Shown one piece after another: positions 32,010 to 41,434 of a DNA stretch of 64,000 nt. Origin of the DNA: CBDCCV01 sp965215025 (GTDB lineage: Bacteria > Bacteroidota > Rhodothermia > Rhodothermales > Salinibacteraceae). The notes below the pieces were generated by a model that worked only from the letters and a program-made list of their open reading frames with translations, had not been told where the DNA came from and ran no database searches. Made by a program: the position numbers and the translations under genes. Every line of letters starts with the position of its first letter. Position 1 is the stretch's first letter. The stretch is from NCBI GenBank assembly GCA_965215025.1, contig CBDCCV010000001.1:1488001-1552000 (forward strand), read 5' to 3'.

Positions 32010-33086
32010 ATGAACTTTACGCTTTTCGGAAAGGGACGACGGACGACGGATGAACGACGACGGGTAGCCCGAGCGCGTCGTCCATCGTCGGCCGTCCGTC
32101 GTCACGCGCTTCTCTGTGCCGTGGCGCTGGCCCTGCTAATGACGACGGCAGGAGCACCGGAAGCGCAGGCGCAGGAAGCCGGGGCGTTTGCGCGGCTGGG
32201 TTTCGGGGCGCGTGGGATTGCGCTCGGGAACGCGCTGGCGGCCGACCTCTCGGGCCGCGCGAGTCCGTACTACAACCCGGCGCTCGCCCCGCTCGTGCCG
32301 CGGCAGAGCCTCTCCGCCGCCGTCGGCCTCTTGAGCTTCGACCGCGAGCTGCAGTACCTCCACTTCGCCACGCCGATCAAGCCCGGCGCCGGGCTGGCCG
32401 TGGGCCTCACGCACGCCGCCACGAACGACATCGACGGGCGCGACGCCAGCGGCTACCGCACCGAGACGTTCTCGGTAGACGAGTACGCCTTTTTCCTGGC
32501 TTTCGGCACGCGGTTTTCCGAAAGCGTCTCCGCCGGGCTGGCGCTCCACCTCTACCGCACCGACCTGGCCGACCTCGTCGATCCAGTGCGCAGCCTGGGC
32601 ATCGATTTAGGCTTGGCCGTGCGCCTCTCCGAGCGGCTGAGCCTGGGCCTCTCGGCCAACGACCTCCTGGCCCGCTACGCCTGGAACACGTCCGACCTCT
32701 ACGGCGCGAGCGGGCGCACGCTCACGGACCGTTTCCCCGTGCGGTTGCGCGTGGGCCTCGGCTACGCCTGGCTCGACGGCCGCGCCCGCATCCTGGCCGA
32801 GGCCGAGGGCCGCCTCGCCGCCCGCGAAGCCGCCACCGGCGAGGCCGAGAACACGTCCACAAGCCGCTTCCGCGTGGGCGGCTCCTACGCGCCCGTCGAG
32901 GTGCTCACCCTCCACGCCGGCCTCGACCGCCTCGGCGCAGGCGGGGCCGAGGGCGTGCGGCCCAGCGCCGGCTTCAGCCTCGACCCATCCATCGGCCAGC
33001 TCGACCTGCGCGCCTCCTACGCCTTCGTCTACGAGACCGACGCCGCCGCTGCCATGCACGTCATCGCCCTGCTGCTTTTTCTGTGA
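32010..33086 (+). CDS. PorV/PorQ-family outer membrane barrel protein
   Basis: This 358-residue protein resembles the PorV/PorQ (FadL-like) family, which in T9SS shuttles or docks cargo at the outer membrane. The mature part begins AGAFARLGFGARGIALGNAL, then SPYYNPALAPLVPRQSLSAA, LGLSANDLLARYAW, and ends with hydrophobic strands. The signal peptide core (LLCAVALALLMTTAG) is unusually preceded by about 30 Arg-rich residues encoded within a dispersed inverted repeat (32034-32105). Location directly after a T9SS cargo gene supports the role. Confidence 0.8.
   Translation: MNFTLFGKGRRTTDERRRVARARRPSSAVRRHALLCAVALALLMTTAGAPEAQAQEAGAFARLGFGARGIALGNALAADLSGRASPYYNPALAPLVPRQSLSAAVGLLSFDRELQYLHFATPIKPGAGLAVGLTHAATNDIDGRDASGYRTETFSVDEYAFFLAFGTRFSESVSAGLALHLYRTDLADLVDPVRSLGIDLGLAVRLSERLSLGLSANDLLARYAWNTSDLYGASGRTLTDRFPVRLRVGLGYAWLDGRARILAEAEGRLAAREAATGEAENTSTSRFRVGGSYAPVEVLTLHAGLDRLGAGGAEGVRPSAGFSLDPSIGQLDLRASYAFVYETDAAAAMHVIALLLFL
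32034..32105. repeat. Dispersed inverted repeat inside the PorV-like gene (copy 1)
   Basis: The left arm starting GGACGACGGACGACGG (32034-32065) and the right arm CGTCGTCCATCGTCGGCC (32076-32105) form an imperfect hairpin. A related copy lies at 34045-34111. The sequence is translated as the Arg-rich N-terminus of the PorV-like protein if ATG 32010 is used. Confidence 0.7.
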
Positions 33087-33157
33087 GGGGCGGACAGACG
33101 ACCGCAGCGGCGCAGCACGCTACATCGCCACATCCAGCAGATCAAAAAAACTGACGC

Positions 33158-33463
33158 ATGAAACGCCAGCAGCTTTCGTTCGAGGACGGCTTCCGCGTGG
33201 TGGAGCGGGCCGAGGGTTCGCAGGCCGCCACCATGACGCTCGCGCCCGGCACGAGCACCGGCGGGCCGGAGAACACGCATGACGCCAGCGACCAGTGGCT
33301 CTTCGTGACGGAAGGCGAGGGCGAGGCCGTCGTGGAAGAGGAGACGCTCAGGCTGCGCCCCGGCACGCTCCTCCTCATCGAAAAAGGGGAGGCGCACGAG
33401 ATCAGAAGCACCGGCGCCGGGCCGCTCCGCACGCTCAACCTCTACGTCCCGCCGGCTTACTAA
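33158..33463 (+). CDS. Cupin-domain protein
   Basis: This is a 101-residue single-domain cupin. The metal-binding motif 1 is degenerate (PGTSTGGPENTHDASDQWLF, one His), followed by VTEGEGEAVVEEETLRLRPG and the motif 2 region LLLIEKGEAHEIRS with one His. Ligand and reaction are unknown. It stands alone between the PorV-like and CBS genes. Confidence 0.8.
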   Translation: MKRQQLSFEDGFRVVERAEGSQAATMTLAPGTSTGGPENTHDASDQWLFVTEGEGEAVVEEETLRLRPGTLLLIEKGEAHEIRSTGAGPLRTLNLYVPPAY

Positions 33464-33562
33464 AGCTCCGCCGCCGCCCTGCCGAGGGCGCGCGGCACTT
33501 TTCTTCCGGAAGCGCTTTTATAAAGAAACGTCGAAGGCAGAAAATCAGAACGGAGGACCGCT

Positions 33563-34006
33563 ATGGAAACGCCGGTTGCGCACCTCATCAAGCACAAAGG
33601 CGATTGGGTGATCACGATTGACCCCAAGGCCACCGTCTTCAAAACCATCGGGCGGATGGTCGAGCACAACGTCGGCGCCATCCTCGTGGCCGAGCGCGGC
33701 GAGGTGAAAGGCATCTTCACCGAGCGCGACTACCTGCGGCGCATCGCGCTCGAAGGCCGCTCCTCGAAAACGACGCGCGTCGAGGAGGTGATGACCGCCG
33801 ACGTCATCTTCGTCGAGCCGAGCGCCACGGTGGACGAGTGCATGGCGCTGATGACCGAGAACAAGTGCCGCCACCTACCGGTCATGCGCGACGGGCACCT
33901 GGCCGGCCTCATCTCCATCGGCGACTGCGTGCGCGAGATGTCGCGCTCGGCCAAGGAGCGCGCCGAGACGCTCACGCGCTACGTCACTGGCGGCTACCCC
34001 GGCTGA
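33563..34006 (+). CDS. CBS-domain pair protein
   Basis: This 147-residue protein consists of two CBS repeats: ITIDPKATVFKTIGRMVEHN, then GAILVAERGEVKGIFTERDY, and VIFVEPSATVDECMALMTEN, then HLPVMRDGHLAGLISIGDCV. Such stand-alone Bateman modules bind adenine nucleotides and regulate partners. The start at 33563 follows a GGAGGACC Shine-Dalgarno-like sequence. Confidence 0.9.
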   Translation: METPVAHLIKHKGDWVITIDPKATVFKTIGRMVEHNVGAILVAERGEVKGIFTERDYLRRIALEGRSSKTTRVEEVMTADVIFVEPSATVDECMALMTENKCRHLPVMRDGHLAGLISIGDCVREMSRSAKERAETLTRYVTGGYPG

Positions 34007-34044
34007 GGGCGCCTCGCGGCGCGACGGCCTGCCCCGGTACCGGG

Positions 34045-34111
34045 GACCGACGGAGGACGACCGACGACCGGCCGGGCGAAGAATATCGTCGGTCGTCCAT
34101 CGTCCGTCGTC
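34045..34111. repeat. Dispersed inverted repeat (copy 2), intergenic
   Basis: GACCGACGGAGGACGACC (34045-) and its partner ending CCATCGTCCGTCGTC (-34111) form an imperfect hairpin related to 32034-32105. It lies between the convergent CBS and CPBP genes, where it could act as a terminator. The 3' arm touches the last codons of the CPBP gene. Confidence 0.65.
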
Positions 34112-34901
34112 ACCCGCCGAGCCACGCCGCCAAGAGCTGCTGCAGCGCCTCCGGGCCGACGCCTGTAACGCCCGTGCGGATGCGCAGCGTGCACCAGAAG
34201 TCGAGGGCAAGCATCTGCGCCGCGTGGATGGGCACGGCGACCCAAAAGCTCCGGCAGCGCCACACCAGCGCGCCGAGCGCCAGCCCGCCCAGGATGGAGA
34301 GGAACGCCTCGGCGGGCGGCTTCTGGAGGTGGAGCAGCGCGAACGGCACCATCTGCACGAAGATGGCCCAGAGGCCAAACGTGCGCGCCGTCCCGAAAAG
34401 CACGAACCCGCGCCAGAGGTACTCCCAACCGATCCAGTAGAAGAGGAAGAGGAGTTCATACACGGCAAAGAACGCCCAGTCTTCGGCGGCGGGCTGGTAG
34501 TGCGGGTACTGCCGTTGGAAGAGCGGATCGGCCGAGAGCGCCCACGTCCCCACCACGACGAGCGGGAGGTAGAGCGCCGCGATCACGGAGGCCAAGCGCC
34601 AATCGCCCAGGCCGAGACCGATCTCCGCCGGGCGTCGGCCGAAAAAGAAGACGAGCGCCAGCACCGGCACGACGAACCCCGTCACCCCCTGCACGAAGAA
34701 CCACCACCCCCACGCTAAGACGCCGCGCCAGCGCTCCGGGAAAAACGCCGCCAGCTCGTCGCGGAAGAAGTCGCGGTCGCCCACGAGGTACTGCACGAAG
34801 ACGAGCGCCACAGCGGCGACGAGCACGAACGCCGTCTGCGCGTCGAGCGAGCGCACGGCGCGGCGGAGCGCGTCCCATTCACGGCGGAGGCGAGCGAGCA
34901 T
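34110..34901 (-). CDS. CPBP-family intramembrane metalloprotease-like protein
   Basis: This is a membrane protein of 263 residues with about seven hydrophobic segments. It has the CPBP/Abi (CAAX-protease-like) core: IGWEYLWRGFVLFG, a variant of EExxxR with a single Glu, then VPFALLHLQKPPAEAFLS with its His, and the later WVAVPIHAAQML with His. Roles range from processing to bacteriocin self-protection. The missing second Glu leaves activity uncertain. I chose ATG 34901; GTG 34916 would add five residues. Confidence 0.75.
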   Translation of the reverse strand: MLARLRREWDALRRAVRSLDAQTAFVLVAAVALVFVQYLVGDRDFFRDELAAFFPERWRGVLAWGWWFFVQGVTGFVVPVLALVFFFGRRPAEIGLGLGDWRLASVIAALYLPLVVVGTWALSADPLFQRQYPHYQPAAEDWAFFAVYELLFLFYWIGWEYLWRGFVLFGTARTFGLWAIFVQMVPFALLHLQKPPAEAFLSILGGLALGALVWRCRSFWVAVPIHAAQMLALDFWCTLRIRTGVTGVGPEALQQLLAAWLGG

Positions 34902-35070
34902 CTGCAGAGAGAGCACTTAGGCAGGGAGAAAAACGGCGCTCGTAGCATACGGGCGTGCCGGCAAAAAGCAAAGCGCCGCCGCCTCCGCAAAGACGCGCCC
35001 CGCCGGAGGAACGCCGCGGCGGAAAGTTAGGTACGCGAAGGCGCACCGCTCCCATCCGCCGCCCGCCGCT

Positions 35071-37008
35071 ATGAAGTCCGTCTCCCGCGCAGGACACCCG
35101 CTTGCCGCGCTCTGCGCTTTGCTGTTCCTCGCCGCCAGCGCGTGCCGCGAGCCGGCCCCGCCTCGCCCCGCCGCCGAGGCGCCGCCCGCCCGCCCCGCCG
35201 CCCTCGCCCCCGACAGCGCCTCTTCCGACAGCGCCGCCGCCATGCCCCTCGCCGAAACCGCCCCCGCTCCCGACTCGCTTTTCGCCGCCTACGACGCCGC
35301 CACGCTCGCCGCCCTCCGCCCCGACACCACCGGCGCGGCGGCATGGGTGGACTCGACGCTCGCCGCGCTCACGCTCGAAGAAAAGGTCGGCCAGCTTTTC
35401 ATCGTGGACCTGCCGGCGCCGAGGCCGCTCGGCCGCGTAGGCCGGAGAGCCATGCGCGCGGCGGAGGAGTACAGCGTAGGCGGCTTCCTCGTCAAGCGCA
35501 TCCTCGGCCCGCGCCAGGTGGCCCGGCAGACGCGCCGCCTCCAGCGCGCCGCCACGGTGCCGCTCTTTTTCGCGGCGGATTACGAGCGCGGCGCCGGGCG
35601 CTTTGCCAACAACGCCACCGAGCTGCCCTCGAACATGGCCCTCGGCGCGGCGCGCTCAGCGGAGATGGCCGCTGCTGCCGGGCGCCTCACTGCCATCGAG
35701 AGCCGGGCCGTGGGCGTGAACCTCCTCTTCGCGCCCGTGGTGGACGTGAACAACAATCCTGACAATCCCATCATCAACATCCGCTCCTACGGCGAGCGGC
35801 CCCGGCTCGTGGCCGAGATGGCCGAGGGCTTCGTGCAGGGCGCCGCCGAGGGGGGTCTCCTCACCACGCTCAAGCACTTCCCCGGCCACGGCAACACGGC
35901 CACGGACTCGCACGCGCAGATGGGCACGGTCGAGAGCACCGCCGCCGAACTCGACAGCGTCGAACTCGCCCCGTACCGCCTCCTGCTCGCCGGTGAAGAC
36001 GACGCGCCGCCGCCCGCCGCCGTCATGACGGCGCACCTCTGGATCAAAGCGCTCGACGCCGATCCGCTCCCAGCCACCTTCAGCGAAAAGGCGCTCACCC
36101 GACTCCTGCGCGAGGAGATGCGCTTCGGCGGCCTCGTCATCACCGACGACGTGAAGATGGGCGCCTTACAGAACGACTTCTCCCTAGCCGAGCGCACGCT
36201 CCGCCCTCTCGAAGCCGGCGCCGACATCGTCCTCACGCCCGAAGACCTACCCGCCGCCATCGACGCGGTAAAAGAAGCCGTCCAGAGCGGTCGCCTTTCC
36301 GAGGACCGCCTCGATGCCTCCGTGCGCCGCGTCCTGACTGCGAAGGCGCGCGCCGGCCTGCACCGCCAGCGCATCCCCTCCGAGGCGCTCCTCGAACGCC
36401 TCCTCAATGAGCCGCGCGGCCAGCAGGTGGCCGCCGCCATCGCCGCCGAGGCCGTTACGCTCTTAAAGACCGCACCCGCGCTTCCGCTCGACAAAAGCCG
36501 GCGCACGCTCCTCGTGCAGCTTTCGAACTACAAGGACTCCGAGAGCATCGCCGCCGCGATGGATCTGTTCGAGAAGAAGCTGGGCGGCGGCGAGGCGCTC
36601 GCCGAAGTCCGCTTCGACGGTGAGCCTTCCGAGCGCGCGCGGGAGAAGACGCTCGCCGCTGCGCGCGAGGCCGAGGCCGTCGTCCTGGCGCTCTACCTGC
36701 GCCTGACGACGGGGCGCGGCGAGGCCGGTCTTTTTCCCGATCAGGCCCGTTTAGCGCGCGCCCTGGTAGAAAGCGGAACGCCGGTGGTGCTCGTCGCCTT
36801 TGGCAACCCGTACGCCGTGGCCGCCTTCCCCGAAGCCGAGGCGCAGCTTGTGGCCTACGACCAGACGCTCGCCAGCATCCGCGCCGCCGCCGATGTGCTC
36901 GCGGGCGAAGCGCCGCCGCGCGGACGGCTGCCCATCCGCATCGGCGCGTATGGCTATGGGGCGGGGCTGGGCGGCCTCGACGAGGAAGAAGCCGCCCGCG
37001 CCGAATGA
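35071..37008 (+). CDS. GH3 beta-N-acetylhexosaminidase-like lipoprotein
   Basis: This is a 645-residue protein. The signal peptide ends in a lipobox LAASAC (Cys at about 27), so it is lipid-anchored, with a Pro/Ala-rich linker to about residue 80. The GH3 barrel has PLFFAADYERGAGRF, the NagZ-specific loop LKHFPGHGNTATDSHAQMG and the nucleophile Asp359 in VITDDVKMGAL. A C-terminal flavodoxin-like domain (about 470-640) follows, as in larger bacterial enzymes. Likely role: removing GlcNAc from peptidoglycan fragments or glycans in the periplasm or at the surface. The hybrid sensor gene lies 243 bp downstream. Confidence 0.9.
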   Translation: MKSVSRAGHPLAALCALLFLAASACREPAPPRPAAEAPPARPAALAPDSASSDSAAAMPLAETAPAPDSLFAAYDAATLAALRPDTTGAAAWVDSTLAALTLEEKVGQLFIVDLPAPRPLGRVGRRAMRAAEEYSVGGFLVKRILGPRQVARQTRRLQRAATVPLFFAADYERGAGRFANNATELPSNMALGAARSAEMAAAAGRLTAIESRAVGVNLLFAPVVDVNNNPDNPIINIRSYGERPRLVAEMAEGFVQGAAEGGLLTTLKHFPGHGNTATDSHAQMGTVESTAAELDSVELAPYRLLLAGEDDAPPPAAVMTAHLWIKALDADPLPATFSEKALTRLLREEMRFGGLVITDDVKMGALQNDFSLAERTLRPLEAGADIVLTPEDLPAAIDAVKEAVQSGRLSEDRLDASVRRVLTAKARAGLHRQRIPSEALLERLLNEPRGQQVAAAIAAEAVTLLKTAPALPLDKSRRTLLVQLSNYKDSESIAAAMDLFEKKLGGGEALAEVRFDGEPSERAREKTLAAAREAEAVVLALYLRLTTGRGEAGLFPDQARLARALVESGTPVVLVAFGNPYAVAAFPEAEAQLVAYDQTLASIRAAADVLAGEAPPRGRLPIRIGAYGYGAGLGGLDEEEAARAE

Positions 37009-37251
37009 CGGCGGGTGGCAGCCGTAACGCTCTGCTACGCACGCGGCGGGCTACGCACGCGACGGGATGCGTCCAGGGTTTACCGACGATGCGCCGTTGG
37101 AGCACGCAGGTTGCTTTTACCGGCGTGTAATTGCAACTGTCTTGCTTCGCGGTTTTCTTGACCATGTAAGTCTCGGTTTTCCAGAGGAAGTGCGACGGGA
37201 GGCCTGGCGTGGGAGTGCGCGTCTGTTCATCTATGCGGCATAGAGTCCTTC

Positions 37252-40200
37252 ATGCGCAGCCTTTTCAGTTCCGCTGGTGCGAGATTAAAGGCGCTTGCCG
37301 CCGCCGCGCTCGCCTGCGCGCTTTTCGCTTTTGGCGGGACGGCGTCGGCGCAGCCGCAGACGTCTGAGAGCCGGTCCGCCGGGGCGGGGGCGTACCTCGT
37401 CCGCTCGTGGACGACGGCCGACGGCCTGCCCGTCAACTACATCGGGCAGATCCATCAGTGCCGGGGCGGCTACCTGTGGCTCACCACCAGCGGCGGGCTG
37501 GTGCGCTTCGATGGCCGCGCCTTCGACGTGTTCACGCGCAAGGACATCGGCGCGTGGGGGACGAGCTTCGTCGAGTCCCTCTACGAAGGCCGCAGCGGCG
37601 CGCTGTGGTTCCTGTCTCGGAAGGGCGAACTGGCGCGTTACCAGGGCGGCGCGTTCAGGACGTACCCTCTGCTCGAAGCGCACTACCCGGTCGCGCGGCT
37701 GCCGCACCTCATCCGTTTCCACGAGGATCGCAGCGGTGCGTTCTGGCTGGGAGGCCACCTCGGACTATTGCGGATAGAAGGCGAAAAAGTCACGGCCTAC
37801 GCCGCCGAGGACGGGTGGCCCGGCCGGCCCGTCCGCACCCTGCACGAGGACGCGCAGGGGCGGATCTGGGCGTTGACCGACAGCGCGCTCGTGCGCGTCG
37901 AAGGCGAGCGGGTGGTCGCGTGGCAGTTGCCGTTTCTCGTAAGAGACGTAGCCGAGCGCCGCGCCGGCGGCCTCTGGGCAGCTACCAGCAAAGGCCTGAA
38001 GCGCTTCGAGAACGGCCACTTCATAAGCGCTGGCCTGCTGGAGGATCTCCTCGAAGGCGACCTCCGCGCCGTGCACGAGGATCCGCAGGGCCGGCTCTGG
38101 CTCACCACCGGCGACGTGCTGGTGCGGTGGGACGGTCAGGAGGCTACACGCTACACCACCGAAGACGGCGTGCCCGCCGGCTCGTTCAAAGTCTATGTGC
38201 AGCAAAGCAGGCGCGCGTGGATTAAGGGCGGCAACGGGTTCCTGGCCTACCTGGACGCGGGCCGGTTCGTCTCCGTAGACCTGGGTTTGCGTGACTCCGG
38301 GTCATGGATTACCGCAACGCTTCAAGAAGACCACGAAGGCAACCTCTGGGTGGGCGCGGGCAGCGGCCTCGTTCGCCTCACGCCGCGCCGCATCGCCGCC
38401 TACACGCCGCGCGACGGGCTGCCGGCTCCGCTCGTCTTTCCCGTTTTGCAAGACCGAGCCGGTGCCATGTGGCTGGGCACCTGGGGCGGCGGCCTGCACC
38501 GCGTGCAAGCAGACGGCCGCACACAGACGTTCACCACCGCTGACGGCCTGCCGGACAACCGGGTGCGCGCGCTGCACGAAAGCCGTGACGGCAGCCTCTG
38601 GGTCGGAACGCGCCAGAGCGGCGTGGCGCGGCTCCGGGACGGCCGCGTGACGGACACGCTCACCGTAGGCGAGGGGCAGGGCTACGTGCGCGCCCTCTAC
38701 GAAGACCCGGCGGGCCGCCTATGGATCGGAGAGAATAACCTCTACCGCTGGGACGGCCAGGCGCTGCGGCGGCACGGCCCCGACGCGCTCCGCCGCGGAG
38801 ACTACACCATCCACGCCATCCACGAAGACAACACCGGCGCCGTGTGGGTGACGACCCGGCGCGGCCTCTTCCGCATGAAGGCAGGCCAGTGGCGCCGGTT
38901 CACCACGCAGGATGGCTTGTCGAGCAACTTCGTCATGTCCGTCTACGAAGAGCCGGGCGGCGCGCTCTGGTTCACCACACACGGCGCGGGCCTGAACCGC
39001 TACGCGGGCGGCCACTTTTTTGCCTACGGCGCCGAGAGCGGCCTGCCGGGGGCCGTATGGAGAATGCTCGACGACGGGCAGGGCCACTTCTGGATGAGCA
39101 CGGACAACGGCCTCTTCCGCGTCGAGAAAAGGGCACTGGAGGCGTTCAGAAAAGGCGAGATCGCGCGCATCTCCTCCGTCCACTTCACCGAGGCGGACGG
39201 GATGCCCAGCGCCGAGGGCAGTCACGCGCAGCCCGCCGGCTGGAAGGCGGCCGACGGCCGGCTTTGGTTCCCCACCATCAAAGGGGCGGCCGTCGTGGAC
39301 CCGGCGCGCCTCGCCCTGAACCCCCACCCTCCGCCCGTGCACATCGAGCACGTCACTGCCGACGGCCGGCCTGTCAACGCGCGCGCCGAGGCCAGGCTGG
39401 CGCCGGGCAGCGGCAACGTAGAGTTTCACTACACCGCGCTCAGCTTCACGGCGCCCGAAGAGAACCGCTTCCGCTACAAGCTCGAAGGCTACGACGACGA
39501 GTGGGTCGAGGCCGGCACGCGGCGCGCGGCTTTTTACACCAACCTGCCGCCGGGCCGCTACCGCTTCCGCGTGATGGGGAGCAACAACGACGGCGTGTGG
39601 AACGAGGCGGGTGCCGCGTTTGCCTTTACGCTCACGCCGCGCTTTTACCAGACCTTCTGGTTCCACGTGCTCTGGGTCCTGGGGGTGATCGGGCTGGGCG
39701 TGGCGGTCCACCGCCTGCGCCTGAAGAACGTGTACACCCAAAAGCTCGAAAGGCAGGTGAGCGCCCGCACCGCGCGGCTGGAGCGGGAAAAAGAAAAGAC
39801 CGTAGCGCAGGCCGAGAAGCTCCGTGAGATGGACCGGCGCAAGAGCGAGTTCTTTGCCAACGTCTCGCACGAGTTCCGCACGCCACTCACGCTCATCCTC
39901 GGCCCCGTCGAAGAGGTGCTCGGCAGCGAGGACGGGGGCACCTTGAATGAAGGGGCGCGCGCGAAGCTGGCCGTGGCACGGCGCAACGCACTTCAGCTCA
40001 ACGGCCTCGTCAATCAGCTTCTGGACCTGGCGCAGCTGGAGGCGGGCCGGCTCCCGCTTCGGATCGAACGGAGCGACCTGGCCGCTTTTGCACGCGGCGT
40101 CGTGCGTGCCCACACGCCGCTGGCCGAGCGCTGCCGCGTGCACCTGCGCTTCCGCGCCGAGGCCGCGCCGCTGCCAGCCGTCTTCGACCCCGAGAAGCTG

Positions 40201-41424
40201 CAAGTGGTCCTCGGCAACCTGCTCTCGAACGCGCTCAAGTTCACGCCCGAGGGCGGCCAAGTGCTCGTCTGCCTCTCCACGCGCGAAGAGCGCGCCGTGC
40301 TGCGCGTGCAGGACAACGGCCCCGGCATTGCGCCCGGCGATCTCCCTCACATCTTCGACCGCTTTTACCAGGCCGACGGCTCGGCCACACGCCGGCACGA
40401 GGGCACCGGCATCGGCCTGGCCCTGGCAAAGGAGTTGGTCGAGGTGCACGGCGGCACGATCCGCGCCGCGAGCGAAGAGGGCTTTGGCGCGACGTTCACC
40501 GTCGAACTGCCGCGCCACGCCGACGACAGCGATGCTTCCTGGCTGGATGCCGCCGCCCCCTCGCGCGAGCCGGCCTCGGGCGACGGCCAGACCGCTCCGG
40601 TCGCGCTCGAAGGCCTTACCGTACAGGCGGCCTCTTCCGCAGAAGAAGCGCCCGCGCCGCCCGACGACGCCCCCACGCTCCTCCTCGTCGAAGACAACGC
40701 CGACGTACGGGCGCTTCTGCGCCGCGGCCTCGCCGCAGGCTACCACATCGCCGAGGCCGAGCACGGCCGCGCCGCGCTGGAGCAGATCCGCGCCTGCCGC
40801 CCCGACCTCATCATCAGCGACGTGATGATGCCCGAGATGGACGGCCTGGCCCTCTGCCGCGCGCTCCAGGAAGACGACGCGCTCGGCGACCTGCCCGTCA
40901 TCCTGCTCACGGCCAGGGCCGGCGAGGCGAACTGCGTCGAAGGCCTGCACACGGGCGCCGACGCCTACGTCAAGAAGCCGTTCGACATGGCCGTGCTTAA
41001 AGCGCAGATCCGCCGTCTGATCGAGAGCCGGCGCGGCCTGCGCCGGCGTTTCAGCCGCGAGGTGGTCCTGACGCCGACCGGCGAGGTGATGACCTCGGAG
41101 GACGAGGCGTTCTACGAAAAGGCGCGTGCCGTCGTGGAGGCGCACCTTCGGCACAGCAACTTCACCGTGGGCTTCTTCGCGCAGAAGATGGGCACGACGA
41201 AGGGCACGCTCACGCGCAAGCTCAAGACAGCCACGGGGATGACGCCGGCGGTCTTCGTGCGCGTGCTGCGGCTCGAACGTGCCGTGCAGCTTCTGGAAAA
41301 AGGCCGCAACGTCTCGGAAACGGCCGACGCCGTGGGCTACGACGACGTGGAGCACTTTTCCACGATCTTCCAGGCGCACCACGGCACGCCGCCCTCGCAG
41401 TACCCGCCGCCGGAGGAGGCATAG
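37252..41424 (+). CDS. Hybrid two-component sensor/regulator (HTCS type)
   Basis: This 1,390-residue single-chain system has a signal peptide (about 1-34); about 14 Reg_prop beta-propeller repeats (W-x-G/A-T-x-x-G-L patterns, to about 690); a Y_Y_Y domain (about 715-785, YKLEGYDDEWVEAG); one membrane helix (about 800-822); HisKA with His873 in ANVSHEFRTPLTLIL; and HATPase boxes NLLSNALKFTPEG, DNGPGIAP and GTGIGLAL. A receiver domain follows with Asp1190 in LIISDVMMPEMDG, then a C-terminal AraC helix-turn-helix (about 1290-1386). In Bacteroidota such proteins sense glycans or other signals in the periplasm and activate nearby genes. The ligand is unknown; the GH3 gene upstream is a candidate target. 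Confidence 0.95.
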   Translation: MRSLFSSAGARLKALAAAALACALFAFGGTASAQPQTSESRSAGAGAYLVRSWTTADGLPVNYIGQIHQCRGGYLWLTTSGGLVRFDGRAFDVFTRKDIGAWGTSFVESLYEGRSGALWFLSRKGELARYQGGAFRTYPLLEAHYPVARLPHLIRFHEDRSGAFWLGGHLGLLRIEGEKVTAYAAEDGWPGRPVRTLHEDAQGRIWALTDSALVRVEGERVVAWQLPFLVRDVAERRAGGLWAATSKGLKRFENGHFISAGLLEDLLEGDLRAVHEDPQGRLWLTTGDVLVRWDGQEATRYTTEDGVPAGSFKVYVQQSRRAWIKGGNGFLAYLDAGRFVSVDLGLRDSGSWITATLQEDHEGNLWVGAGSGLVRLTPRRIAAYTPRDGLPAPLVFPVLQDRAGAMWLGTWGGGLHRVQADGRTQTFTTADGLPDNRVRALHESRDGSLWVGTRQSGVARLRDGRVTDTLTVGEGQGYVRALYEDPAGRLWIGENNLYRWDGQALRRHGPDALRRGDYTIHAIHEDNTGAVWVTTRRGLFRMKAGQWRRFTTQDGLSSNFVMSVYEEPGGALWFTTHGAGLNRYAGGHFFAYGAESGLPGAVWRMLDDGQGHFWMSTDNGLFRVEKRALEAFRKGEIARISSVHFTEADGMPSAEGSHAQPAGWKAADGRLWFPTIKGAAVVDPARLALNPHPPPVHIEHVTADGRPVNARAEARLAPGSGNVEFHYTALSFTAPEENRFRYKLEGYDDEWVEAGTRRAAFYTNLPPGRYRFRVMGSNNDGVWNEAGAAFAFTLTPRFYQTFWFHVLWVLGVIGLGVAVHRLRLKNVYTQKLERQVSARTARLEREKEKTVAQAEKLREMDRRKSEFFANVSHEFRTPLTLILGPVEEVLGSEDGGTLNEGARAKLAVARRNALQLNGLVNQLLDLAQLEAGRLPLRIERSDLAAFARGVVRAHTPLAERCRVHLRFRAEAAPLPAVFDPEKLQVVLGNLLSNALKFTPEGGQVLVCLSTREERAVLRVQDNGPGIAPGDLPHIFDRFYQADGSATRRHEGTGIGLALAKELVEVHGGTIRAASEEGFGATFTVELPRHADDSDASWLDAAAPSREPASGDGQTAPVALEGLTVQAASSAEEAPAPPDDAPTLLLVEDNADVRALLRRGLAAGYHIAEAEHGRAALEQIRACRPDLIISDVMMPEMDGLALCRALQEDDALGDLPVILLTARAGEANCVEGLHTGADAYVKKPFDMAVLKAQIRRLIESRRGLRRRFSREVVLTPTGEVMTSEDEAFYEKARAVVEAHLRHSNFTVGFFAQKMGTTKGTLTRKLKTATGMTPAVFVRVLRLERAVQLLEKGRNVSETADAVGYDDVEHFSTIFQAHHGTPPSQYPPPEEA

Positions 41425-41434
41425 CAGCAGCACA

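Noticed and set aside
38719..41433. A 904-codon open frame on the minus strand opposite the hybrid sensor gene
   Set aside because: It has no recognisable domain and a composition typical of the antisense of GC-rich coding sequence, while the plus strand has all motifs of a hybrid two-component protein.
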